From Anaerolineae bacterium (lineage in GTDB: Bacteria > Chloroflexota > Anaerolineae > Promineifilales > Promineifilaceae): a stretch of DNA of 5,076 nucleotides. Position 1 is the first letter of the stretch; each line of letters opens with the position of its first letter. A model generated the notes under the pieces. The model ran no database searches, had not been told where the DNA came from, and saw nothing but the letters and a program-made list of their open reading frames with translations. Below are positions 1 to 5,076 of this stretch, in pieces. A program made the position numbers and the translations under genes. The stretch is from the NCBI GenBank assembly GCA_028277515.1, contig JANQGC010000352.1:1-5076 (forward strand), read 5' to 3'.

Positions 1-589
1 CATAGAAGGAAAGGATGTTTTCACCACTGGTAAAAGTGTGCTGGATGATTACCACGCCCTGGTCACGGCCCCAGCCTTCGCCATTGGCATAGGTGACCAG
101 GCCGTGGCCGATGCTGTACACGGGTTGGCCAAAATTGGAAGCGGAGCGGATGCCCCAATCTTCCCCGGCATGGAATTTTGCATAACGGCCGCGATATACG
201 CCAAAATCACCTCCGCCGCGCGCGTTTTCCCCGTGAGGCGGGTCCAGTGGAAAATCAAGCAGGTCAACGAAGCCGCAGGCCGCGCTGCCATTGGGAATCG
301 GGTCGGCGAGTATAGCCGATCGTGGATCGCCGCTGATGCTGGCGGGGACGGCCGTGGGCGTCGGGGTGGCGGTCGGTAGCGGCGTGGGCGTAATAGTCGG
401 TGTGAGGGTTGGCGTAGGGCCGGGCCGGGGTGTTGAGGTCGATGTTACGGTTGCGGATGGGTTGGGTGTGGAAGGTGGGTTCGATTGAGCAGGTTGTACG
501 GCCGTTTGCGGTTCCTGACGGCCGCAAGCGGTGATGATCAAAAATAAGAGGAGATAAACAGCGTTTTGCCGGGCGAAAAAATGCGTCAT
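1..589 (-). CDS. Lipoprotein with Thr/Pro linker and M23 (LytM-type) peptidase domain, 3' end outside window
   Basis: The frame is open from ATG at 589 to the left edge, giving 196 visible residues without a stop. Residues 1-22 form a lipoprotein signal peptide: Arg7, a hydrophobic core at 11-19 and the lipobox I-T-A-C with lipidated Cys22, so the protein should be anchored on the outer face of the cytoplasmic membrane. Residues about 38-82 are a low-complexity Thr/Pro spacer. From about 105 the sequence resembles an M23 metallopeptidase. The motif HAGEDWG supplies H140 and D144, the H-x3-D zinc ligands, followed by the conserved GxPVYSIGHGLVTYA strand region and GVVIIQH. The second zinc motif (H-x-H) would lie beyond the edge, so catalytic competence cannot be judged. 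An inferred role is peptidoglycan cleavage or a non-catalytic envelope function. An in-frame TGA lies 30 nt upstream with no other start between, so ATG 589 is firm although its Shine-Dalgarno is poor. Confidence 0.85.
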   Translation of the reverse strand, partial: MTHFFARQNAVYLLLFLIITACGRQEPQTAVQPAQSNPPSTPNPSATVTSTSTPRPGPTPTLTPTITPTPLPTATPTPTAVPASISGDPRSAILADPIPNGSAACGFVDLLDFPLDPPHGENARGGGDFGVYRGRYAKFHAGEDWGIRSASNFGQPVYSIGHGLVTYANGEGWGRDQGVVIIQHTFTSGENILSFY

Positions 590-676
590 GAATGAGGGAA
601 AGGATAGCCTTAAATCTCAATTCAGGCCGGATATTCCCGTGTTTTATAATCTTACTTCGGGTTTTATTACTTTGAT

Positions 677-997
677 TCAAAAACCGGTTCCGTCGATGGT
701 ATAGCCGGCAGCACTCCAATCTTCAATGCCACCGGCATAACGACGTACATTCGTGTAGCCGCCATTCGTCAGGCGGTTATAGGCAACTTGACTGGCGATG
801 CAGTCCGGGTTGGAGCAGTAAACGACAATTTCCTCCTCCTTGTGGAGTTGTTTGACCATGTCTTTGGCGCTGTGGATATTGATTGATCCGGGAATATGCT
901 GGGCTTCGTATGCCCATTCGCCCAGGGTCATGACCAGTTTGAAATCGTCTCCACGGTCGAGTTTTTGTTTGAGTTCTTCACGAGTGATCAGGTTCAT
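677..997 (-). CDS. Single-domain rhodanese (sulfurtransferase-like) protein
   Basis: This 106-residue protein is one rhodanese domain, the usual size for stand-alone versions. Visible hallmarks are EAQHIPGSINIH (31-42), the strand EIVVYC (56-61) leading into the active-site loop C61-S-N-P-D-C66, and the C-terminal YAGGIEDWSAAGY (87-99). C61 is the expected persulfide-carrying nucleophile. The second cysteine C66 closes the loop and could form a disulfide or take part in sulfur relay (inference). The usual D-x-R after the first strand is replaced by M-T-L. There is no signal peptide, so it is cytoplasmic. The ATG at 997 has a good Shine-Dalgarno (AAAAGGAT, AGGA 6 nt upstream). It lies 46 nt after the phosphatase stop on the same strand, so co-transcription with the switching module is possible. 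A palindrome at 1016-1034 in that gap could allow separate control. The physiological sulfur donor and acceptor cannot be inferred. Confidence 0.92.
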   Translation of the reverse strand: MNLITREELKQKLDRGDDFKLVMTLGEWAYEAQHIPGSINIHSAKDMVKQLHKEEEIVVYCSNPDCIASQVAYNRLTNGGYTNVRRYAGGIEDWSAAGYTIDGTGF

Positions 998-1015
998 GTT
1001 TGATCCTTTTTGTAG

Positions 1016-1034
1016 AACAATTTGCTAAATTGTT
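1016..1034. promoter_or_regulatory. 19-bp inverted repeat upstream of the rhodanese gene
   Basis: AACAATTT-gct-AAATTGTT is a perfect 8-bp inverted repeat with a 3-bp centre. It sits 18 nt upstream of the rhodanese start and 9 nt after the phosphatase stop. It could be an operator, an mRNA stem near the ribosome binding site or a weak processing site. It has no U-tract in either direction, so it is not a canonical intrinsic terminator. The nonamer AGCAAATTG of its minus-strand sequence recurs 31 bp away at the very end of the phosphatase gene, which may be coincidence. Confidence 0.45.
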
Positions 1035-1043
1035 GTCGGCAGT

Positions 1044-2216
1044 TTAGGCAATTTGCTTTACAGTTCTTTTTATCACAATAAGGGTCTGGTCGTCATCTTG
1101 CGGTTGTGAATGATGGAATTGAGTGACCGACCTGACAATAGCGTCACGAATTTGGGCTGCAGATTGGTCATGGGTTTTCACAAGGGTGGCTTGCAGGCCT
1201 TCTTCTCCAAAGAATTGGCCGGATTCATTGCGCGCTTCAGTAATGCCGTCGGTGTAAAAAATAATAATGTCCCCTTCTACGAGGAAAACTTCTTGTTCCT
1301 GGTATGTGATTCCATTTAAAGCGCCTAAGACCAGGCCACTGGACGCTAAATCTTTTTTTACTCCATTATTGTGCTGGAATATCAAAGGCAGTTCGTGCCC
1401 GGCGCTAGAAAACGATAACTTCCCAGAGTAGGGATTCAATGTAGCATGTAGAGCGCTCAAAAATAAAGGCGAACGGCTATCGCTGTGGATCAGGCTGTTG
1501 GTGCGGGTCAAGGTTTCGGCCGATGATTGACAGTTGCGCGACTCGGCCCGCAGCATAGTCCGAGCAACAGCCATGAATAACGCCGCGGGCACGCCTTTGC
1601 CGGAAACGTCGCCGATGACGATTCCCAGATTGCCGGGTTGGCTGGGCAGATCGATATAATCAAAAAAATCACCCCCCACCTGGCGCGCAGCGCGATAGAA
1701 GTCAGCAATCTGCCAGCCGGGAATATTGGGTGGGGCAACCGGCAATAAACTTTCTTGAATTTTGCTGCCAATGGCCAGTTCATGTTCAAGTCGCTGGTGC
1801 TGTACCTCTTCATCGAGCCAAAATTGCAGACGCTGAGCCATGATTTCAATGATCTGAGCACCTAACTGGTCGATGTTATTTAACAGGCTGTATAATTGTT
1901 CTTTGGTGAGAGGAATGAGAAGACAATCGCTAAGAGCAGTTACTGTTCCACCACGGGGAATGTCACTGACCAGCCCCATTTCCCCGAATATTTCTCCAGT
2001 GCTCATAATGGCCAGTTCTTTCGTCCGCAGGGTTGCAACCAGTTTTCCTTCAACGATGATGTACATCAGATCGCCGGGTTGGCCTTCTTCAATGATGGTG
2101 TAGCCGGCTGGAAATTGCCGGGCTTCATGCCTGGTTTGAATGGTCTGAAAGACTTCAGAGGATAATCTCATATGGGGAGCTTTGGTTACCTGGCTCATCA
2201 GTCGTGCCAGGTTCAT
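1044..2216 (-). CDS. PP2C/SpoIIE-type serine phosphatase with N-terminal cyclic-nucleotide-binding domain
   Basis: The protein has 390 residues. Residues about 23-115 form a cNMP-binding domain. The phosphate-binding cassette FGEMGLVSDIPRGGTVTA (77-94) keeps both the ribose-contacting Glu (E79) and the phosphate-contacting Arg (R88) of CRP/PKA-type domains, so real cyclic-nucleotide binding is plausible. Residues about 120-160 are a helical, probably coiled-coil linker ending in IQESLLP, typical in front of SpoIIE/RsbU phosphatase domains. Residues about 163-385 are the PP2C-like domain with metal-ligand motifs GGDFFDY (D183), GDVSGKGVPAALFMA (D203), FYTDGITEA (D323) and DDDQTLIVI (374-382). 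The expected role is dephosphorylating the STAS protein encoded just upstream. A longer reading from ATG 2405 is open but overlaps 185 nt of the STAS gene and adds sequence unlike any domain, so ATG 2216 was chosen. It starts 4 nt after the STAS stop with AGGA only 2 nt away, which suggests translational coupling. Confidence 0.93.
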   Translation of the reverse strand: MNLARLMSQVTKAPHMRLSSEVFQTIQTRHEARQFPAGYTIIEEGQPGDLMYIIVEGKLVATLRTKELAIMSTGEIFGEMGLVSDIPRGGTVTALSDCLLIPLTKEQLYSLLNNIDQLGAQIIEIMAQRLQFWLDEEVQHQRLEHELAIGSKIQESLLPVAPPNIPGWQIADFYRAARQVGGDFFDYIDLPSQPGNLGIVIGDVSGKGVPAALFMAVARTMLRAESRNCQSSAETLTRTNSLIHSDSRSPLFLSALHATLNPYSGKLSFSSAGHELPLIFQHNNGVKKDLASSGLVLGALNGITYQEQEVFLVEGDIIIFYTDGITEARNESGQFFGEEGLQATLVKTHDQSAAQIRDAIVRSVTQFHHSQPQDDDQTLIVIKRTVKQIA

Positions 2217-2220
2217 GGTC

Positions 2221-2640
2221 CTAAAATGAAGCCAGAGCTTGATTCCGGTCGTCGTAAATATCCAGAATTTGAGAGAACCCGCTGATTTCCAGGGTATTCC
2301 TGACCCGATCCTGGGGATTAAAGAGCTTGAAATGTTGTTCGCTGCCGGATTGCATTTCAACGTCGCGGGCGATGGCTTTGAATTTTCCCCACCCTTCATC
2401 TTCATCAGAAAGCGTCTCGCCGCGCATAATCAAGGCCATGCTGTGTAAGGCGACCAGGCCGGTGCTGGACATGAAGGTCAGATCGCTCAAATCGAGCAGA
2501 AGATCCCTTGTCCCGCTGTTGTATAGTTCGGCCGTTTTGTCGATGGCCGATTCATAGCTGGCGGCATCTAATTCTCCGGACAAACTGAGAACCGTCACCG
2601 GGGAGTCGCCTTGAACGTGCTGAGTATTTAACTTGAGCAT
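2221..2640 (-). CDS. STAS-domain anti-anti-sigma-like protein (RsbV/SpoIIAA type)
   Basis: This 139-residue cytoplasmic protein is the expected phospho-acceptor of the module. The N-terminal strand and GELD turn (VLSLSGELDAASY, 17-29) and the signature LLLDLSDLTFMSSTGLVAL (47-65) are diagnostic of STAS proteins. By alignment with SpoIIAA the regulatory serine is S59 in M-S-S-T-G. The residue before S58-S59 is Met, and the usual Asp-Ser-Ser-Gly is changed to Ser-Ser-Thr-Gly, still phosphorylatable. It is longer than the usual 100-115 residues because of an acidic/polar insertion around 78-103 before the next strand (HFKLFNP). The ATG at 2640 has a near-ideal Shine-Dalgarno AGGAGG (plus-strand 2649-2654, 8 nt spacing) lying in the last codons of the kinase gene, 3 nt after whose stop this gene begins. 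It is the best-translated-looking start in the cluster, consistent with the switch protein being needed in excess over the kinase (inference). Confidence 0.93.
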   Translation of the reverse strand: MLKLNTQHVQGDSPVTVLSLSGELDAASYESAIDKTAELYNSGTRDLLLDLSDLTFMSSTGLVALHSMALIMRGETLSDEDEGWGKFKAIARDVEMQSGSEQHFKLFNPQDRVRNTLEISGFSQILDIYDDRNQALASF

Positions 2641-2643
2641 GGA

Positions 2644-3084
2644 TTATTCCTCCTTTATTTGCTCGACAAAGGCTTTTGTTTTGCGCAGGGTGAGTTCATT
2701 TTTCCCTTGTGCATTTAGCTGATAGCTCATTTTATCGCAATAATGGCGCATGAGATAGATGCCCATACCGCCGAAAGGGCGTTTGTCGAGCGGTAAACTG
2801 GTGTCCGGCGGTCCAACTTCTAAGGGGTTAAATGGGGGGGCCTGGTCTTCAATTATTATGATCAAATCAGAATTTTCTTGCATGAACGACAAGGCAATGG
2901 GTCCGGGACGGCCGTCATAACCATGCCTGATGATATTGGCCACGGCTTCATTGACGGCAATAACAATATCAGCAACCGCTCCCGGATCAACACCCATCTC
3001 TTCCGCTCGTATACGAACTGTTTTCCGGATGGAAGATAACTTTTTTAAAGTGACATGGTTGAAAGAGGTTGTAGAATGGATCAC
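2644..3084 (-). CDS. RsbW/SpoIIAB-like serine kinase (anti-sigma-factor-type HATPase)
   Basis: This 146-residue single-domain GHKL ATPase is the normal length for the family. The N box IVIAVNEAVANIIRHGY (40-56) carries E46 and the Mg-binding N50. The G1 box is IEDQAPPFNP (D80) and the G2 box is FGGMGIYLMRHYCD (104-117, G105-G106-x-G108). There is no histidine phospho-acceptor or sensor domain, so this is a protein-serine kinase of the partner-switching type. The predicted substrate is the adjacent STAS protein, and the second partner (a sigma factor or another effector) is not in the window. The start is GTG at 3084. An in-frame TAA lies 3 nt upstream of it and no other start codon occurs before Met30, so this start is forced. 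No Shine-Dalgarno is visible, while TAAAAT sits 8 nt upstream, raising the possibility of leaderless translation. It is the first gene of the minus-strand cluster. Confidence 0.93.
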   Translation of the reverse strand: MIHSTTSFNHVTLKKLSSIRKTVRIRAEEMGVDPGAVADIVIAVNEAVANIIRHGYDGRPGPIALSFMQENSDLIIIIEDQAPPFNPLEVGPPDTSLPLDKRPFGGMGIYLMRHYCDKMSYQLNAQGKNELTLRKTKAFVEQIKEE

Positions 3085-3140
3085 GGTTTATGATTTTAGA
3101 AACCCGAAAATTGTTGCTTGAGGGTCGTATTCTCAGATGG

Positions 3141-3170
3141 TTTGTAGTGACAGCTTATTAAGCTTTACAA
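3141..3170 (-). promoter_or_regulatory. Weak candidate promoter for the kinase-STAS-phosphatase cluster
   Basis: On the minus strand TTGTAA (3170-3165) and TACAAA (3146-3141) are separated by 18 nt, each matching 4 of 6 consensus positions. A small palindrome AGCTT-att-AAGCT (3152-3164) lies in the spacer and could be a regulator site. An alternative -10, TAAAAT at 3098-3093, would give an almost leaderless transcript. Neither is strong, and only one can be the main promoter. Confidence 0.25.
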
Positions 3171-3173
3171 AAT

Positions 3174-3255
3174 AAATGAGTAAACGTAACCGAGGATTCC
3201 ATTCCTCGTTACTAGAGCGCGAAATGGATTTCGCGGTTACGAGGTTTACCCATTT
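3174..3255. repeat. BIME/MITE-like mosaic of two inverted homologous hairpins
   Basis: Hairpin A (3186-3212) has stem CGAGGA/TCCTCG around TTCCAT, extended by GTAA/TTAC with one bulged C. Hairpin B (3218-3235) is the 18-bp palindrome CGCGAAATGGATTTCGCG. Reading 3186-3208 forward and 3240-3218 on the other strand, the two 23-mers agree at 18 positions. Four of the five differences form two compensatory base-pair swaps (A-T to C-G and G-C to A-T) and the fifth is in the loop. The pair is enclosed by outer arms AAATGAGTAAAC (3174-3185) plus GTAACC, matching GGTTAC-gag-GTTTACCCATTT (3235-3255) with one mismatch. AAATAAA occurs at both flanks (3170-3176, 3256-3262), but the region is AT-rich. The layout resembles inverted REP pairs (BIMEs) or a small non-autonomous element. 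No transposase is present. Confidence 0.75.
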
Positions 3256-3273
3256 AAATAAACAAGATTCATT

Positions 3274-3328
3274 AGTGGTCAAACGGCTAAAGCCATTACT
3301 ACGAACGAGTGTAAGCGAATCATACTCG
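3274..3328. repeat. Second palindromic intergenic segment (two adjacent hairpins)
   Basis: A compound hairpin has inner stem GGCT-aa-AGCC (3285-3294) and outer stem GTGGT/ACTAC (3275-3279, 3298-3302, one G-T wobble). It is followed directly by a second stem CGAGTGT/ATACTCG (3306-3312, 3322-3328, one wobble) around nine bases. The sequence is unrelated to the element at 3174-3255. The CTAAAG...ACTACGAAC style recalls dispersed intergenic repeats of cyanobacteria and similar genomes, from memory and not verified. It may be a dispersed repeat or a structured RNA segment. Confidence 0.45.
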
Positions 3329-3385
3329 ATTGTGGCGGTGCTTGCCAGTTGATCAGACCCTGTTTTTTTAGCTAAGTTTGTGCTT

Positions 3386-3394
3386 TGTTATAAT
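3386..3394 (+). promoter_or_regulatory. Extended -10 promoter for the oxidoreductase gene
   Basis: TG-T-TATAAT is a perfect -10 hexamer (3389-3394) preceded by the TGn extension. The matching -35 window at about 3365-3371 is only T-rich, which extended -10 promoters tolerate. Transcription would start near 3401, giving an untranslated leader of about 97 nt that includes the palindrome at 3452-3466. Confidence 0.6.
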
Positions 3395-3451
3395 TTTCCT
3401 ATTATTGGGCGAGATGGATCACCAAAGGTTGTTTTCTATATAGTTTAAGTA

Positions 3452-3466
3452 AAGTGACTGTCACTT
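3452..3466. promoter_or_regulatory. Perfect 15-bp operator-like palindrome in the oxidoreductase leader
   Basis: AAGTGAC-t-GTCACTT has 7-bp arms with a single central base, typical of a dimeric repressor site. It lies about 50 nt downstream of the predicted transcription start and 31 nt upstream of the ATG, a position suited to a roadblock repressor. The regulator is not identifiable in this window. Confidence 0.5.
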
Positions 3467-3497
3467 GTTAAGAATCACTGAGTTGGAGAATATCAGG

Positions 3498-4481
3498 ATG
3501 AAAAAGGTACGATGGGGATTGCTGTCAACGGCTAATATCAACCGCATGTTGATTCCGGTCATCAGGGAATCGGAACGGGGAGCATTGACGGCCGTCGCCA
3601 GCCGGTCGGCAGCAAGCGCGCAGGCCTATGCCGCTGAATGGCAGATCCCTCATGCGTTTAGCAGCTACCAGGCCATGTTGGATACGGATGAAGTGGATGT
3701 GGTTTATATCAGCCTGCCCAATCATCTACACGTGGAATGGGCTATTAAAGCGATGGAAGCCGGCAAGCACGTGTTATGTGAGAAACCGATGGCGCTGACC
3801 CTGGATGAGATGGACCGGGCTATTGCTGTATCGCAATCGACAGGCATGACCTTGGCCGAAGCTTTTATGTATCGACACCATCCGCAAACGAAAATCGCCG
3901 CTGATTTCGTGCATAGTGGCAAGATTGGTGATATTAGCGTTGTGCGGGGCATTTTCAGCTTCAGGTTGGAAGATGAGAACAATGTGCGCATGGTTCCGGA
4001 ATGGGGTGGTGGATCGGTCTGGGACATTGGTTGTTATCCCATTAGCATCGCGCAATATTTCATGGATGGCCCACCTCAGTGGGTTTTTGCTGACCAATAT
4101 TTAGGGCAGACCGGTGTGGAAGAGATCATGGTCGGACAAATGCATTATGGCTACGGCCGCATGGCCCAATTTACCTCCTCCTTTCGCACACCGCTGCACA
4201 CCTATGTAGAAGTGTTAGGCACCAAAGGCAGGTTGGAGATCAGCGAGCCGTTTCGCATCGACCAGGGCGATCCCACGCTGACCTTTTATCCCCGCCAGGG
4301 CGATCCGCTGCTCTTAGAAGTGCCTCAAATGAGCCTGTATGCAGGTGAGGTTGAGGATATGCATGATGCGATATTGCAGGGTGCTGATCCCACGATTAGT
4401 TTGGAGGAAACGCGCAACCATATTCGCACTATTTTAGCCCTGATTCGCTCAGCGGAGACGCACCAGCCTGTGCCGTTGTAG
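3498..4481 (+). CDS. Gfo/Idh/MocA-family NAD(P)-dependent oxidoreductase
   Basis: This 327-residue cytoplasmic dehydrogenase is full length for the family. The N-terminal Rossmann fold begins WGLLSTANI (6-14). The second strand ends in A-S-R-S (34-37), where R36 suggests NADP preference. The family motif CEKPMAL (94-100) contains the catalytic-region Lys96. The C-terminal alpha/beta domain shows AEAFMYRHHPQ (120-130) and GGGSVWDIGCYPIS (170-183), with D176 and Y180 near the substrate pocket. These last motifs are closest to the xylose dehydrogenase / dihydrodiol dehydrogenase / anhydrofructose reductase branch, but the sugar substrate cannot be assigned. ATG 3498 has GGAG 9 nt upstream. A TTG at 3465 is open in frame but has no Shine-Dalgarno and overlaps the palindrome, so it was rejected. 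It is monocistronic here: the next gene converges 23 nt after its stop. Confidence 0.92.
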   Translation: MKKVRWGLLSTANINRMLIPVIRESERGALTAVASRSAASAQAYAAEWQIPHAFSSYQAMLDTDEVDVVYISLPNHLHVEWAIKAMEAGKHVLCEKPMALTLDEMDRAIAVSQSTGMTLAEAFMYRHHPQTKIAADFVHSGKIGDISVVRGIFSFRLEDENNVRMVPEWGGGSVWDIGCYPISIAQYFMDGPPQWVFADQYLGQTGVEEIMVGQMHYGYGRMAQFTSSFRTPLHTYVEVLGTKGRLEISEPFRIDQGDPTLTFYPRQGDPLLLEVPQMSLYAGEVEDMHDAILQGADPTISLEETRNHIRTILALIRSAETHQPVPL

Positions 4482-4504
4482 TGTGCGATGGATTTTTCTT
4501 TTGG

Positions 4505-5076
4505 TCAGGTTCCAGGAGAAACCGGGTCATGATCGACGCTGTTGCGGATGCGGTTGACCACGTAATAGCCGACAACGAAAAAGATGATGTAGGCGGCGAT
4601 AACCAGCCCCCATTGAAGACTTGAAAATTCCAATCCGTATGCGCCGATCAGGGATAGGGTGACGGCGCTGGGGAAACGGCCGAGGAAATTAGCCAATAGA
4701 AAACGACGAGAGTCGATCCCGCTTAATCCGGCGACAAAGTTCATAGCATCCGACGGGAAAACGGGCAGCAGAAAGGAAATGGTGAAGAAGAGCACCCCTT
4801 TCTGATTGGACACGCGCTCCCAATAATCGACGGTTTTCTTATCCGCCAGTCTATAGACAAGCGGCCGTCCGGCCCAACGCGCGAACAGGTAGGCCAATTG
4901 ACTGGCGAATACCGTGAAGGTGATGTTAAACAGCAGACCCAGGGCAAAACCATACACGTAGGCGGCGGAGATTAGAACGATGTGTCCGGGAATGAAGGCA
5001 AAAAAGACTTGTATGAGCTGGGCAACAAGCAGCACCAGCGGTCCTAAGAGGCCAAAACTTTGCAGATAAGCGCCAA
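4505..5076 (-). CDS. VTT/DedA (TVP38/TMEM64)-family membrane protein, N-terminus outside window
   Basis: The frame is open through the right edge, with 189 residues visible. The GTG at 5035 is not taken as the start because the frame continues upstream with family-like sequence (AYLQSFGLLGPLV). Hydrophobic segments cover nearly all of it: the GPLVLLVAQLIQVFFAFIPG region with following AAYVYGFALG, FNITFTVFASQLAYLFARW, VLFFTISFLLPVFPSDAMNF, FLLANFLGRFPSAVTLSLIG and a last helix WGLVIAAYIIFFVVGYYVV, then a short polar tail. The IPG re-entrant motif, the F-P-x-D-x-x-N-F-V-A-G-L segment and the downstream GRFPS are typical of the SNARE-associated/VTT family. Members are linked to lipid scramblase or polyprenyl-phosphate transport functions. 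The specific role here is unknown. It is convergent with the oxidoreductase and no terminator hairpin is visible in the 23-nt gap. Confidence 0.88.
   Translation of the reverse strand, partial: GAYLQSFGLLGPLVLLVAQLIQVFFAFIPGHIVLISAAYVYGFALGLLFNITFTVFASQLAYLFARWAGRPLVYRLADKKTVDYWERVSNQKGVLFFTISFLLPVFPSDAMNFVAGLSGIDSRRFLLANFLGRFPSAVTLSLIGAYGLEFSSLQWGLVIAAYIIFFVVGYYVVNRIRNSVDHDPVSPGT

Noticed and set aside
291..488. Gly/Val-rich 65-codon plus-strand open frame
   Set aside because: It is the antisense reading of the Thr/Pro linker. The apparent repeat is a mirror of the ACN/CCN codons.
610..670. CCCG...CGGG pair with a T-rich tail between lipoprotein and rhodanese
   Set aside because: The stem is only 4 bp with a long AT-rich loop, and the T-rich side faces the wrong direction for the minus-strand genes.
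264..719. 151-codon minus-strand open frame
   Set aside because: It overlaps the lipoprotein gene and the rhodanese end. Its sequence is the frame-shifted Thr/Pro linker, and the lipoprotein frame has a signal peptide, lipobox and M23 motif.
2217..2405. 63-codon N-terminal extension of the phosphatase from ATG 2405
   Set aside because: It overlaps the well-supported STAS gene in another frame, looks like no domain, and the ATG at 2216 directly follows the STAS stop.
3345..3370. Possible intrinsic terminator ending in seven T (3363-3369)
   Set aside because: No convincing GC-rich stem precedes the T run, and no plus-strand gene ends upstream of it.
3465..3497. Upstream TTG start for the oxidoreductase
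   Set aside because: It has no Shine-Dalgarno and begins inside the palindrome. ATG 3498 has GGAG at proper spacing and begins just before the Rossmann strand.
5033..5035. GTG as the start of the membrane protein
   Set aside because: The frame stays open to the window edge with sequence that fits the family, so the true start lies outside.

Overview
The window looks like chromosomal DNA of a Gram-negative-like or monoderm environmental bacterium, most probably a member of the Chloroflexota (Anaerolineae type). The basis is indirect: a lipoprotein with a long Thr/Pro linker of the kind common in that phylum, moderate GC content with AT-rich spacers, and the protein families present. The taxon is an inference. 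No phage, plasmid, CRISPR, rRNA or tRNA feature is visible.

Layout. Minus strand, 3084 down to 1: a three-gene partner-switching module consisting of an RsbW/SpoIIAB-like serine kinase (3084-2644), a STAS anti-anti-sigma-like protein (2640-2221) and a PP2C/SpoIIE phosphatase with an N-terminal cyclic-nucleotide-binding domain (2216-1044). The genes are 3-4 nt apart. A single-domain rhodanese follows (997-677), then a lipoprotein with the start of an M23 (LytM-type) peptidase domain that runs off the left edge (589-1). Plus strand: one Gfo/Idh/MocA-family oxidoreductase (3498-4481), transcribed divergently from the module. At the right edge a VTT/DedA-type membrane protein (5076-4505, minus strand, N-terminus outside the window) converges on it.

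The 413-bp divergent spacer (3085-3497) is the richest non-coding stretch. It holds a compact mosaic of two homologous hairpins in inverted orientation, whose stems differ by two compensatory base-pair changes, inside a larger inverted repeat (3174-3255). Next to it are a second, unrelated hairpin-forming segment (3274-3328), an extended -10 promoter for the oxidoreductase (3386-3394) and a perfect 15-bp operator-like palindrome (3452-3466).

How the genes fit together: the kinase would phosphorylate the STAS protein on a serine and the phosphatase would reverse this, with the phosphatase probably responding to a cyclic nucleotide. The released or sequestered kinase would control an unknown partner, since no sigma factor is encoded in the window. 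The rhodanese may be co-transcribed with the module. The oxidoreductase and the VTT protein have no evident functional link to it. Window-wide, the palindrome ACGGCCGT and its CGGCCG core occur far more often than chance predicts.
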